NCBI GenBank assembly: GCA_945892985.1
Contig: CAMDDU010000086.1
Location: 1 to 9,662 of the forward strand
From: CAITSH01 sp945892985
Lineage (GTDB): Bacteria; Pseudomonadota; Gammaproteobacteria; Burkholderiales; SG8-39
Length of the DNA: 9,662 nucleotides
Direction of reading: 5' to 3'
The notes below the pieces were generated by a model. The model made no database searches. It saw only the letters and a list, made by a program, of their open reading frames with translations, and was not told the origin of the DNA. This document shows, piece by piece, positions 1 through 6,782 of this stretch. The position numbers and the translations under genes are program-made. Each line of letters opens with the position of its first letter. The first letter of the stretch is position 1.

Positions 1-470
1 GCGGCAGCATTCTGCAGCAGGCGCTGCGCGCCGCAGAAGACTTACACGCCCAGGGTTATGCGGTGAACGTGTGGAGCGCCACCAGTGTGAACGAGCTCTA
101 CCGCGACGCGCTGGAGGTAGAGCGCTGGAACCGTCTACATCCGCTGGCCACGCCCCGCAGCCCCTACCTCACCGAGTGTTTGACGCCCGCTGGCGGAGTT
201 TTTGTGGCGGTAACCGATTACCAAAAAGCGCAGGCAGATTTGCTCACCCGCTGGATTCCCGGCCGGTTTACCACGCTGGGCACCGATGGCTATGGCTTGA
301 GCGATTCGCGCGCCGCGCTGCGCGATTATTTCGAAATCAGCCCGCGCCATATCGTGTTGGCAGCGCTAGCTTTGCTGGTCCAAGACGGCGCGCTGCCCAA
401 CACCGTTGTCGCAGATTATTTACACCGCACCGACATCGATACGGAGGAAGTAGCACCGCAGTCGCGGTGA
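1..470 (+). CDS. aceE: Pyruvate dehydrogenase E1 component AceE, C-terminal fragment (5' end outside window)
   Basis: The reading frame is already open at base 3 and runs 155 codons to TGA at 468-470, so this is the tail of a gene that starts upstream. AceE is the thiamine-diphosphate E1 subunit of the cytoplasmic pyruvate dehydrogenase complex; it decarboxylates pyruvate and passes the acetyl group to the lipoyl E2. Recognition rests on C-terminal blocks matching the homodimeric E1 family from memory: VWSATSVNELYRDALEVERW followed by NRLHPLATPR (E. coli has a closely similar VTSFTEL...CERWNMLHPLETPR), then LGTDGYGLSDSRAALRDYFE (E. coli LGTDGFGRSDSR), then HIVLAALALL and a final TDIDTEEVAP like the E. 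coli NIDADKVNP end. The GTG at 63 is an internal valine, not a start. No aceF (E2) follows; the next gene is cas3, over 500 bases away. Confidence 0.95.
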   Translation, partial: GSILQQALRAAEDLHAQGYAVNVWSATSVNELYRDALEVERWNRLHPLATPRSPYLTECLTPAGGVFVAVTDYQKAQADLLTRWIPGRFTTLGTDGYGLSDSRAALRDYFEISPRHIVLAALALLVQDGALPNTVVADYLHRTDIDTEEVAPQSR

Positions 471-477
471 TGGGGAA

Positions 478-504
478 GGCGGGCTGCGTGCAGCGCAGCA
501 CGCC
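478..504 (+). terminator. GC-rich hairpin after aceE, possible terminator
   Basis: GGCG (478-481) pairs with CGCC (501-504) and GCTGCG (483-488) pairs with CGCAGC (494-499), around loop TGCAG and with one G/A mismatch between the two helices. It begins 8 bases after the aceE stop codon, the usual place for a terminator. The bases that follow (ACTTCTATT) lack a proper T-run, so it may be a weak or factor-assisted terminator, or only a 3'-end stabilising hairpin. Confidence 0.4.
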
Positions 505-691
505 ACTTCTATTCACCAAATGGGGACAAGAACACTAGGGATCACTCGTGCACGTGAAGGCGAGTTCCTACGCCACCAGCGGAGTGGCATTCATGCGCGC
601 CGAGACTTGCGCGACGCGCACCGGGATGCTGCGTCTGCGCGCCGCCGTACGACTCTGGCCCGTGAAGATACCACGCTCACGGCGAGTCTTT

Positions 692-745
692 AGCCGCTCT
701 TGACTCCGCGCGAGCGGCTCAGGTGCTAGCCAATATGCTCCTGAG
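692..745. repeat. Two adjacent, overlapping inverted repeats
   Basis: AGCCGCTC (692-699) and GAGCGGCT (712-719) form a perfect 8-bp stem around a 12-base loop. Immediately after it, CTCAGG (718-723) pairs with CCTGAG (740-745), extended inside by AGC (728-730) with GCT (737-739) across a four-base bulge. The two share bases 718-719, so as RNA they would compete or stack end to end. There is no T-run after either. Role unknown: a regulator-binding site, an RNA structure in a long 5' leader, or chance in GC-rich DNA. Confidence 0.4.
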
Positions 746-762
746 ACGTAAGCCGCTGGCAT

Positions 763-966
763 ATGGCCAAGCAACACCGGCAAGAGACTGTGACACTTCC
801 AACGCTAAGCGATTGCTTCGCGCGAATTGATGGCGACGCTGTCGACGCCGAGATCGTACGTAGCTGTTTTAGGCTCAAAAACACTCGCCAAAGTTTAATG
901 TCGACGGAGCGTGAACTAGCACGCGCGGCTGCCACTGGCTCAGTATTTGAGCTAGTGGGGGAGTAG
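763..966 (+). CDS. Doubtful small ORF upstream of cas3
   Basis: A 67-codon open frame from ATG 763 to TAG 964-966, ending 12 bases before cas3. I do not recognise the product. It has no signal peptide or membrane segment, is fairly polar and ends in GSVFELVGE. I see no Shine-Dalgarno before ATG 763, and its last 35 bases are occupied by the near-perfect hairpin at 932-958, which argues that this sequence is constrained as a regulatory element rather than as protein. It could be a short leader ORF, a gene remnant or chance. Confidence 0.18.
   Translation: MAKQHRQETVTLPTLSDCFARIDGDAVDAEIVRSCFRLKNTRQSLMSTERELARAAATGSVFELVGE
932..958 (+). promoter_or_regulatory. Strong hairpin / operator-like inverted repeat just upstream of cas3
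   Basis: CCACTGGCTCA (932-942) and TGAGCTAGTGG (948-958) are complementary at 10 of 11 positions, the eleventh being G-U in RNA, around loop GTATT. It ends 20 bases before the cas3 ATG. The final GG of the right arm is the start of GGGGGAG (957-963), the only purine-rich stretch before cas3 that resembles a Shine-Dalgarno, although its 15-base spacing to the ATG is long. It could be the binding site of a dimeric repressor controlling the cas operon, or an RNA hairpin tuning cas3 translation. The structure is seen; either role is inferred. Confidence 0.5.
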
Positions 967-978
967 GCTGCACAGGCA

Positions 979-3282
979 ATGTCTAAATCACCTAAATATT
1001 TCGCGCACAGTGCCAACCAAGTCGGTCATTGGCATCAGTTGCTTACACATTTGGCCGCGGTTTCTCAGCTTGCCGGCGGATTTTCCGCGACCATGAACTG
1101 GAGCAACGAAGCACAGCTGGCCGGGCTACTGCACGACTTGGGTAAATTCGGCGATCTATTCCAAGCGCGACTTCGGGGTAAAGAATCTGGACTAGATCAT
1201 TGGTCAGCTGGGGCATGGCATGCATTGGAGAAAAATTGTGCTGCTGCCGCGCTAGCCATTCAGGGGCACCATATCGGCCTGCAATCGCAGTCCCTCGACG
1301 GGTTGAAGAGGCTTAATCCCTCGTGGTTGGTGGAACATCCAGAATCCCGGCGCATGACTGCGCCAGATATTCAGACACTCAAAAATCGCTTTGCCGCCGA
1401 TGGTTTAATGCTGCCTGAGGTAAGGCAGTCCGTATTGGGCCGCGCGATCGACGCTACCGTACCAAGCATGCTTGATGTGCGCATGTTGTTTTCCGCGCTG
1501 GTCGACGCGGACTATCTGGACACGGAAGCGCATTTCGAAGGTGACGCAACTGGCAAGCGCTACCGTCCGGACGGGCCACGACTGGATGCCAATGCGAGCT
1601 TGAAATTGGTTCTTTCATCTATCCAACAGACGCAGGAAAGAACCACCGCGTCACTCGATGTACAAGGCGTTCGCCGCGACCTGCTCAAAGCTTGTTTGCA
1701 AAGCGCTGAGTATGATTCAGGACTGTTCACGCTGACTGCGCCTACGGGCAGCGGCAAGACACTCGCCATGCTTGCTTTTGCCTTGGCACACGCGGCAAAG
1801 CATGGCCTTGCAAGAGTGGTGGTGGTGATTCCTTACCTCACCATCACCGAACAAACCGCCCGCATCTATCGCGATATTTTCGCGCCCGCGTTTGGCGTGG
1901 AATTCGTTCTTGAGCACCATTCAATGGCCGGCGTGGGGCAAGAAACATTTCGGCAAGACAACGAAGGCGAATCCGGACAGCCCAGTTACGCCGAACGCCG
2001 ACGCCGCCTGCTGGCAGAAAACTGGGATGCGCCGATCATAGTTACTACCAGCGTTCAACTGCTCGAATCGCTGTTCTCCAATCGTCCCTCTACCTGTCGC
2101 AAACTGCATCGCCTGCAACGCGCCGTCATTTTGTTCGACGAGGCACAAACCCTACCCGCACATCTGGCTGTTCCTACGCTCGCGGCGCTCTCGCACCTCG
2201 CCGCAACTTATGGTTCCAGTGTGGTGTTCGCCACCGCCACCCAGCCAGCCTTCACGCACCTCGCCAACGCCGTCGCGGCAACGACAGCCCACGGCTGGCG
2301 CCCGCGTGAGATCGTGCCTGATCCGGCCGCCCTGTTCGCGCCCATGAAGCGCGTGGAGTTCGAGTGGGACAGTCCGGATAGCCCGGTGACTTGGGATGAT
2401 CTTGTCGGACAATTGGCCCAATTTCCCCAAGTACTCTGCATTGTCAATCTCAAGCGTCATGCCAAAATTCTGTGGGAAAAGTTGGATGCCCCAGCCGTGC
2501 TGCATCTCTCCACCAACCTGTGTGCTGCCCATCGCCAGGATGTGCTGACGGCCGTGCGTGAACGGCTTGCCGCCAACGAGACGGTACAGCTGGTTGCGAC
2601 CCAATGCGTAGAAGCGGGTGTCGACTTGGATTTCCCCATCGTGATGCGCGCTTGGGGGCCGCTGGATGCCATTGTCCAGGCTGCGGGACGTTGCAACCGC
2701 GAAGGGCGGCGCAGCCAATTTGGACGACTTCGGGTGTTCACACCAGATGACGCGGCCTATCCAACTGACAGTTATCAGCAAGCCACGCAGATTGCGGAGA
2801 TGATCTACCGTCGGCAAGGCGCGGCAGGCATGCCGCTCGACGACCCGGCCTTCATCACTGCCTATTACCGCGAACTCTACGATTTGGCTGGCGTGACGAC
2901 AGCCCCTGCCAGCCGCGAAATTCTCAACGCCGTTGTGAGCGGCAGCTTTCCTGACGTAGCCCATCGCTACCGGCTCATCAAACAAGATGCTATCAATGTT
3001 CTCGTCCCCTATTCCGCACAACAAGCACTGTTCGATGAGTTGTCCGCGAAGGCCTATGAAAAGGGATTGACCGCCGCATGGATGCGCTGCGCCCGTGCTC
3101 TCACCGTGAGCCTCTATCGCCCGAGGGATACCGACCCAATTTGGGATGCCTTGAGTCCAGTGCCCGTGGCGGGCTGGAAGCAACGCGAACAGAACGACTG
3201 GTTTATTTACGCCGTGCCGGAGCACTACCACCCGCAACTCGGGCTGGTGCCACCCGGCATGCTAAACACATGGATTGGATAA
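979..3282 (+). CDS. cas3: Type I-C CRISPR nuclease-helicase Cas3
   Basis: Cas3 is the effector nuclease of type I systems: recruited by DNA-bound Cascade, it nicks the displaced strand with its HD domain and degrades it while translocating with its SF2 helicase. The 767-residue protein has the HD nuclease first: H24, LLHDLGK (50-56, HD pair 52-53), DHWSAGA (73-79) and HH (97-98). The helicase follows: Walker A APTGSGKT (254-261), DEAQ box (387-390), motif III-like ATATQP (418-423), STNLCAAHR (511-519), CVEAGVDLD (543-551) and motif VI QAAGRCNREGR (567-577). Length and domain order are those of a complete single-chain Cas3. ATG 979 is chosen because YFAHS at residues 7-11 is the usual N-terminal block; its Shine-Dalgarno is poor (GGGGGAG, 15 bases away), so translation may be low or controlled by the hairpin at 932-958. 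The stop TAA lies 13 bases before cas5c. Confidence 0.97.
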   Translation: MSKSPKYFAHSANQVGHWHQLLTHLAAVSQLAGGFSATMNWSNEAQLAGLLHDLGKFGDLFQARLRGKESGLDHWSAGAWHALEKNCAAAALAIQGHHIGLQSQSLDGLKRLNPSWLVEHPESRRMTAPDIQTLKNRFAADGLMLPEVRQSVLGRAIDATVPSMLDVRMLFSALVDADYLDTEAHFEGDATGKRYRPDGPRLDANASLKLVLSSIQQTQERTTASLDVQGVRRDLLKACLQSAEYDSGLFTLTAPTGSGKTLAMLAFALAHAAKHGLARVVVVIPYLTITEQTARIYRDIFAPAFGVEFVLEHHSMAGVGQETFRQDNEGESGQPSYAERRRRLLAENWDAPIIVTTSVQLLESLFSNRPSTCRKLHRLQRAVILFDEAQTLPAHLAVPTLAALSHLAATYGSSVVFATATQPAFTHLANAVAATTAHGWRPREIVPDPAALFAPMKRVEFEWDSPDSPVTWDDLVGQLAQFPQVLCIVNLKRHAKILWEKLDAPAVLHLSTNLCAAHRQDVLTAVRERLAANETVQLVATQCVEAGVDLDFPIVMRAWGPLDAIVQAAGRCNREGRRSQFGRLRVFTPDDAAYPTDSYQQATQIAEMIYRRQGAAGMPLDDPAFITAYYRELYDLAGVTTAPASREILNAVVSGSFPDVAHRYRLIKQDAINVLVPYSAQQALFDELSAKAYEKGLTAAWMRCARALTVSLYRPRDTDPIWDALSPVPVAGWKQREQNDWFIYAVPEHYHPQLGLVPPGMLNTWIG

Positions 3283-3295
3283 CGAGGAGGACAAT

Positions 3296-4036
3296 ATGAA
3301 CCGAGGGAAAACTCACTGCCTGGAAGTTTGGGGCGATCTGGCTTGTTTCACCCGACCGGAAATGAAGGTGGAGCGTTATAGCTATCCCGTTATCACGCCG
3401 TCCGCCGCACGCGGTATTTTCGACGCCATATATTGGAAGAAGTCGTACGGATTTTACTGGCAGTTGGAACGAGTGGAAATATTCACGCTGCCAAAATACC
3501 TAGCGCTGCGGCGAAATGAAGTAAAGGACAAGGCACCGCCGGCGCCCACTGTCCTCGCATGGGCAGATGGGAAGGAAACGCCGCAACCGCTGTGGGCGGA
3601 TGGTAGCAAAGATGAACTCGGTACCGACCAGAAAGGCCGTACGCAACGTCAAACCATGGCGCTCAAAAATGTCCGCTATCGGCTTTTTGCCCACATTCAT
3701 GCGCGCAATACACAAGCAGACCTGAATGCGCTGGATGCCCAGTTCGTCCGCCGCGCGAGCAACGGTAAATGTTTCTACCAACCCTTTCTCGGCTGTCGGG
3801 AGTTTCCCGCTTGGTTCGAGTTGCGAACCGAAGAAACGGCCACGCAGCCCATCGCACTTGACCTTGATCTGGGCTACATGCTCTACGACGTGTTCGATTT
3901 GGGAACCGAAAACGATGCGCACGCCAAACCTGCCATTAGCGTCTTTCATGCCCAAATCATGGCTGGGGTAATGCATGTCCCAGATTATGGAGATAACGCG
4001 GTAAAGAAAGCCTGCGGGGAGGATTTCCATGCTTGA
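3296..4036 (+). CDS. cas5c: Cas5c (Cas5d), pre-crRNA endonuclease and Cascade subunit
   Basis: In type I-C, Cas5c does the job of the missing Cas6: it cuts the repeat RNA at the base of its hairpin and stays on the 5' handle as part of Cascade. The 246-residue product has the family N-terminus CLEVWGDLACFTRPEMKVER and the characteristic YSYPVITPSAARGIFDAIYW (28-47), followed by QRQTMALKNVRY (117-128) and CFYQPFLGCREFPAWFE (159-175). Y46 falls at the position of the catalytic Tyr46 reported for B. halodurans Cas5d; the Lys-His pair reported there at 116-117 is not obvious here. The start is ATG 3296 rather than the upstream in-frame TTG at 3275, because AGGAGG (3285-3290) sits 5 bases before it, the best ribosome-binding site in the operon. 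The last 8 bases overlap cas8c, suggesting coupled translation. Confidence 0.95.
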   Translation: MNRGKTHCLEVWGDLACFTRPEMKVERYSYPVITPSAARGIFDAIYWKKSYGFYWQLERVEIFTLPKYLALRRNEVKDKAPPAPTVLAWADGKETPQPLWADGSKDELGTDQKGRTQRQTMALKNVRYRLFAHIHARNTQADLNALDAQFVRRASNGKCFYQPFLGCREFPAWFELRTEETATQPIALDLDLGYMLYDVFDLGTENDAHAKPAISVFHAQIMAGVMHVPDYGDNAVKKACGEDFHA

Positions 4037-5786
4037 TCTAGTGCTGCAAAAAGCCGGTGTCAGTGAGACCGGTTTCACTCGAAAAACCGTCAAATGGGCC
4101 ATCAACTGTACGGCAGATGGGCGTTATGCCGGTGTGGTGCGCTTGGGGGAAGACAAGGGGCGGGGCTTCGATGCCTGCCCGAATCTATCACACCCCGAGT
4201 TGATCGGTGGGCCAGCACCGCGCGCGCATTTCCTCGTCGACTCTTTGCCTACTGTCGCGCTCTACCTCGACGAAAAGATTGGAGTTAAAGAGCAGGAAAG
4301 ATTTGCTGCCAAGCACGACTGGTTTGTGAGCTTGCTGCGGCAAGCCTCGCAGGATGCAACCTATTTAGCGGTGGTCGCCGAGCTGCTGGCTGATGCTGCG
4401 ACGCTCCTGATCATTCAGGCTGACCTCAAAAAAGCCAAGGCCAAATTCACCGAATCGGCATTAGTCATCGTAGACGGTATCAACCCGCTTGAACGGGATG
4501 ATTGGCGCAATTGGTGGCGTGGGTTTCGCGCATCGTTACGCCCGCCCAAGACCGGCGGTGGCCAGTTGATGCGTTGTGTCCTCACTGGAGAAGCCATAGA
4601 ACCGGTAACGACCAATCCAAAAATCAAGGGTCTGGCTGGTGTCGGCGGATTAAGCATGGGTGATGTGCTGGCCGGTTTCGACAAAGCAGCATTCCAGTCT
4701 TACGGTTTAGAGCAAGCCGCTAACGCTGCCATGTCCGAAGCGACCGCCACCGCGTATGCGCAAACCTTGAACCGGCTCGTCGAAGACAAGAGCATCAAAC
4801 TTGGCAATACCCTGGCGACTTACTGGTTTACCGGCCCAGACGAAATTCTTATCGAAGACGAAGTCATGGCTTGGTTCACCGAGCCACCAGAACAAAGCGC
4901 TGGGGCTGCCGAGCGCCGCGCCCATGCGTTGCTCACGGCAATTCGCACAGGGCAGCGCGCCGATCTGGCAAACGCGCGCTTTGTATCACTGCTGTTGTCT
5001 GGTGCCGCCGGCCGAGTAATGGTGCGGGAGGTAATGCAAGGTAGCTTTGAAGAATTGGTCACCCATACCGCGACATGGTTTCACGATCTCGCCCTTGTGG
5101 CGCGCGATGGTAACGGGCTTGCCAATGACCCCAGATTTTTAGGGATCGCGAGCAGCTTGGTACGTGATCTTAAAGACTTGCCCAGCCCGTGGTTGCAGCA
5201 GCTATGGCGCGCTGCGATCACTAACGGGCGAATTCCAAGGGCAGCAGTCGCTCAGGCTGTTGCTCGCTGCCGTATCGATTTCATCAAAGGTAATGATGGG
5301 GATGCACGCGAAATAGCGATGCGGCGTTACCACCAACAAACTCGCATGGCACTAATCAAGGCGTGCCTTATCCGCAACCAAGGAGACGATAATATGAAAC
5401 CGCATATGAATCCCGATCACCCACACCCCGCCTATCACTGTGGTCGTGCGCTGGCGCTATTCGCTCGCTTGCAACACGCGGCCTTGGGTGACGTGGGCGC
5501 TGGTGTGGTACAGCGTTATTACACCGCCGCATCGCAAACGCCCGGCTTAATCCTTGGGCGGCTCGCCGCAAACGGCAAAAACCACTTAGGCAAGCTTACG
5601 GGCGGTCTGGCGTGGTGGTATGAAAACCAGCTCGCCGGAATCATGAGCAATATCGGCGATGCAGTCCCGCGAACGCTCACGCTGGAAGAACAAAGCCTGT
5701 TTGCGCTTGGTTATTACCAGCAGATCGCCGCGCTAAATGCCGGTAAACAAGGCGTTGCTGAAGCCGAATCCATCTCAGCCAACTAA
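4029..5786 (+). CDS. cas8c: Cas8c (Csd1), large subunit of type I-C Cascade
   Basis: Cas8c is the large Cascade subunit that recognises the PAM and helps open the target DNA. The 585-residue product carries Csd1-family blocks: VKWAINCTADGRYAGVVRLG (21-40), PRAHFLVDSLPTVALYL (64-80), DDWRNWWRGF (157-166), a GQLMRCVLTGEAIEPVTTNP segment (178-197), KIKGLAGVGGLSMGDVLAGF (198-217) and LGNTLATYWF (258-267). Length is normal for the family. ATG 4029 is preceded by GGGGAGG (4016-4022) with 6-base spacing and overlaps the end of cas5c. The C-terminal 130 residues (from M456) are the helical small-subunit region, with its own ribosome-binding site; see Cas11c. The stop TAA overlaps the Shine-Dalgarno of cas7, again pointing to one translationally linked operon. 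Confidence 0.95.
   Translation: MLDLVLQKAGVSETGFTRKTVKWAINCTADGRYAGVVRLGEDKGRGFDACPNLSHPELIGGPAPRAHFLVDSLPTVALYLDEKIGVKEQERFAAKHDWFVSLLRQASQDATYLAVVAELLADAATLLIIQADLKKAKAKFTESALVIVDGINPLERDDWRNWWRGFRASLRPPKTGGGQLMRCVLTGEAIEPVTTNPKIKGLAGVGGLSMGDVLAGFDKAAFQSYGLEQAANAAMSEATATAYAQTLNRLVEDKSIKLGNTLATYWFTGPDEILIEDEVMAWFTEPPEQSAGAAERRAHALLTAIRTGQRADLANARFVSLLLSGAAGRVMVREVMQGSFEELVTHTATWFHDLALVARDGNGLANDPRFLGIASSLVRDLKDLPSPWLQQLWRAAITNGRIPRAAVAQAVARCRIDFIKGNDGDAREIAMRRYHQQTRMALIKACLIRNQGDDNMKPHMNPDHPHPAYHCGRALALFARLQHAALGDVGAGVVQRYYTAASQTPGLILGRLAANGKNHLGKLTGGLAWWYENQLAGIMSNIGDAVPRTLTLEEQSLFALGYYQQIAALNAGKQGVAEAESISAN
5380..5386 (+). promoter_or_regulatory. Internal ribosome-binding site for Cas11c
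   Basis: AAGGAGA inside the cas8c coding sequence, 7 bases before the in-frame ATG at 5394. It falls on the codons for Asn-Gln-Gly-Asp, a polar stretch just before the small-subunit domain, so it can be kept without disturbing a folded region. Confidence 0.75.
5394..5786 (+). CDS. cas11c: Cas11c, small Cascade subunit from an internal start within cas8c
   Basis: In type I-C systems the small subunit Cas11 is known to be made by independent translation of the 3' part of cas8c; copies of it line the belly of Cascade and stabilise DNA binding. Here ATG 5394 is in frame with cas8c (codon 456) and preceded by AAGGAGA (5380-5386) at 7-base spacing, as strong a site as those of the separate cas genes. 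The product would have 130 residues, about the size reported for Cas11c, and is mostly helical in character: HCGRALALFARLQHAALGD, RYYTAASQTPGLILGRLAAN, HLGKLTGGLAWWYENQLAGI and LEEQSLFALGYYQQIAAL. A second in-frame ATG at 5406 is less well placed. The internal start is read directly from the sequence; its use is inferred from the family. Confidence 0.82.
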   Translation: MKPHMNPDHPHPAYHCGRALALFARLQHAALGDVGAGVVQRYYTAASQTPGLILGRLAANGKNHLGKLTGGLAWWYENQLAGIMSNIGDAVPRTLTLEEQSLFALGYYQQIAALNAGKQGVAEAESISAN

Positions 5787-5798
5787 GGAGTCAACACC

Positions 5799-6782
5799 AT
5801 GCAAACGATTACTAACCGCTACGAATTCCTGTTTCTGTTTGATTGCGAGAACGGCAACCCCAATGGCGACCCCGACGCTGGTAACGCACCACGTATCGAC
5901 CCCGAAGACATGCACGGCCTGGTTTCCGATGTGGCCACTAAGCGGCGAGTTCGAAACTATGTTCAGGTTGCTGAAGGGAACACCACCCCCAACGCAATAT
6001 TTGTCGAGCACGGCACCAATCTGAACCGCCCAATTGCCGTCGCGCACGAAAAAGCTAACGGCGGAATCCCCGAAAAAGCGACTAAGGACAAAGTGAAAAA
6101 AGCGCGCGACTGGATGTGCGCCAATTTCTACGACGTGCGCACATTTGGCGCTGTAATGAGTACAGGCGCGAACGCAGGCCAAGTGCGCGGGCCGGTGCAG
6201 TTCTCTTTTGCCCGCTCGATTGATCCTGTCTTACCCATGGATATTTCGATTACCCGAATGGCCGTGGCCGAGAACGTGAAAGGCGCAAAAACCGCCGCTG
6301 ATATCGAAAAATGGGAAAGCGAACAAGCAGAAGACACCCTGCGCACCATGGGACGCAAGCAGCTCATTCCCTACGGCCTTTACGCCATGAAAGGTTTTGT
6401 TTCGGCGCACCTGGCCGAAGGCACTGGTTTTACCGAAGACGACCTTGCCTTGCTTTGGCAAGCGCTCGCCAGCATGTACGAGCACGACCGATCGGCCAGC
6501 AAAGGGGTAATGACGTGCCGTGGGCTGTACGTTTTCAAACACGTCGGCACCGACAGCAACGAGATGCAGCGGCGGAAACAAGCAATGCTTGGCTGCGCTT
6601 CAGCGCACCGATTGTTGGATAACGGCAGCATCGTGGAGGTTGGCCGCAAACTAGGCAAAGTAGGTGCGGCACGCAGTTTTGCGGCGGACTATGAGGTCAA
6701 TGTGTCAGCCGAGAAGCTGCCGCCCGGGGTGGAATTATGGGCGTGGGATGACGCCACCCGCAGTCTGACAAAACGTGGCTGA
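5799..6782 (+). CDS. cas7: Cas7 (Csd2), backbone subunit of type I-C Cascade
   Basis: Cas7 copies polymerise along the crRNA spacer to make the Cascade backbone. The 327-residue product shows the Csd2 signature at the N-terminus: NRYEFLFLFDCENGNPNGDP (6-25), GNAPRIDPE (28-36) and LVSDVATKRRVRNYV (41-55), then FGAVMSTGANAGQVRGPVQF (116-135), FARSIDPVLPMDISITRMAV (137-156) and MGRKQLIPYGLYAMKGFVSA (184-203). It is somewhat longer than the roughly 290 residues I recall for well-studied members. ATG 5799 follows TAAGGAG (5784-5790) at 8-base spacing; that site overlaps the cas8c stop. The 3' end overlaps cas4 by 8 bases. Confidence 0.96.
   Translation: MQTITNRYEFLFLFDCENGNPNGDPDAGNAPRIDPEDMHGLVSDVATKRRVRNYVQVAEGNTTPNAIFVEHGTNLNRPIAVAHEKANGGIPEKATKDKVKKARDWMCANFYDVRTFGAVMSTGANAGQVRGPVQFSFARSIDPVLPMDISITRMAVAENVKGAKTAADIEKWESEQAEDTLRTMGRKQLIPYGLYAMKGFVSAHLAEGTGFTEDDLALLWQALASMYEHDRSASKGVMTCRGLYVFKHVGTDSNEMQRRKQAMLGCASAHRLLDNGSIVEVGRKLGKVGAARSFAADYEVNVSAEKLPPGVELWAWDDATRSLTKRG

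Larger units (their letters stand above)
471..978. other. Intergenic region between aceE and cas3 with inverted repeats, no convincing gene
   Basis: This 508-base stretch separates the housekeeping gene from the cas operon and must hold the aceE 3' end and, most likely, the cas promoter. Visible structure: a GC-rich hairpin just after aceE (478-504), two adjacent inverted repeats (692-719 and 718-745), a weak 67-codon open frame (763-966), and a strong hairpin just before cas3 (932-958). The base composition is mixed, with an AT-richer patch around 865-900 that contains TTTAAT at 893-898, a possible -10 element, but I cannot pair it with a good -35. No tRNA or mobile-element ends were recognised. 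Confidence 0.6.

Noticed and set aside
520..693. 57-codon + strand frame (ATG 520 to TAG 691-693)
   Set aside because: Arg-rich translation, no Shine-Dalgarno, no recognisable family; likely chance in GC-rich non-coding DNA.
568..783. 71-codon - strand frame in the aceE-cas3 gap
   Set aside because: No start signal or family resemblance, and it overlaps the inverted repeats at 692-745.
2152..3237. 361-codon open frame on the - strand inside cas3
   Set aside because: It is the antisense shadow of a clearly coding helicase region, has no recognisable domain and no start signal.
3275..3295. Earlier TTG start for cas5c
   Set aside because: It would overlap cas3 and waste the AGGAGG site ideally placed for ATG 3296; the extra residues are that Shine-Dalgarno translated.
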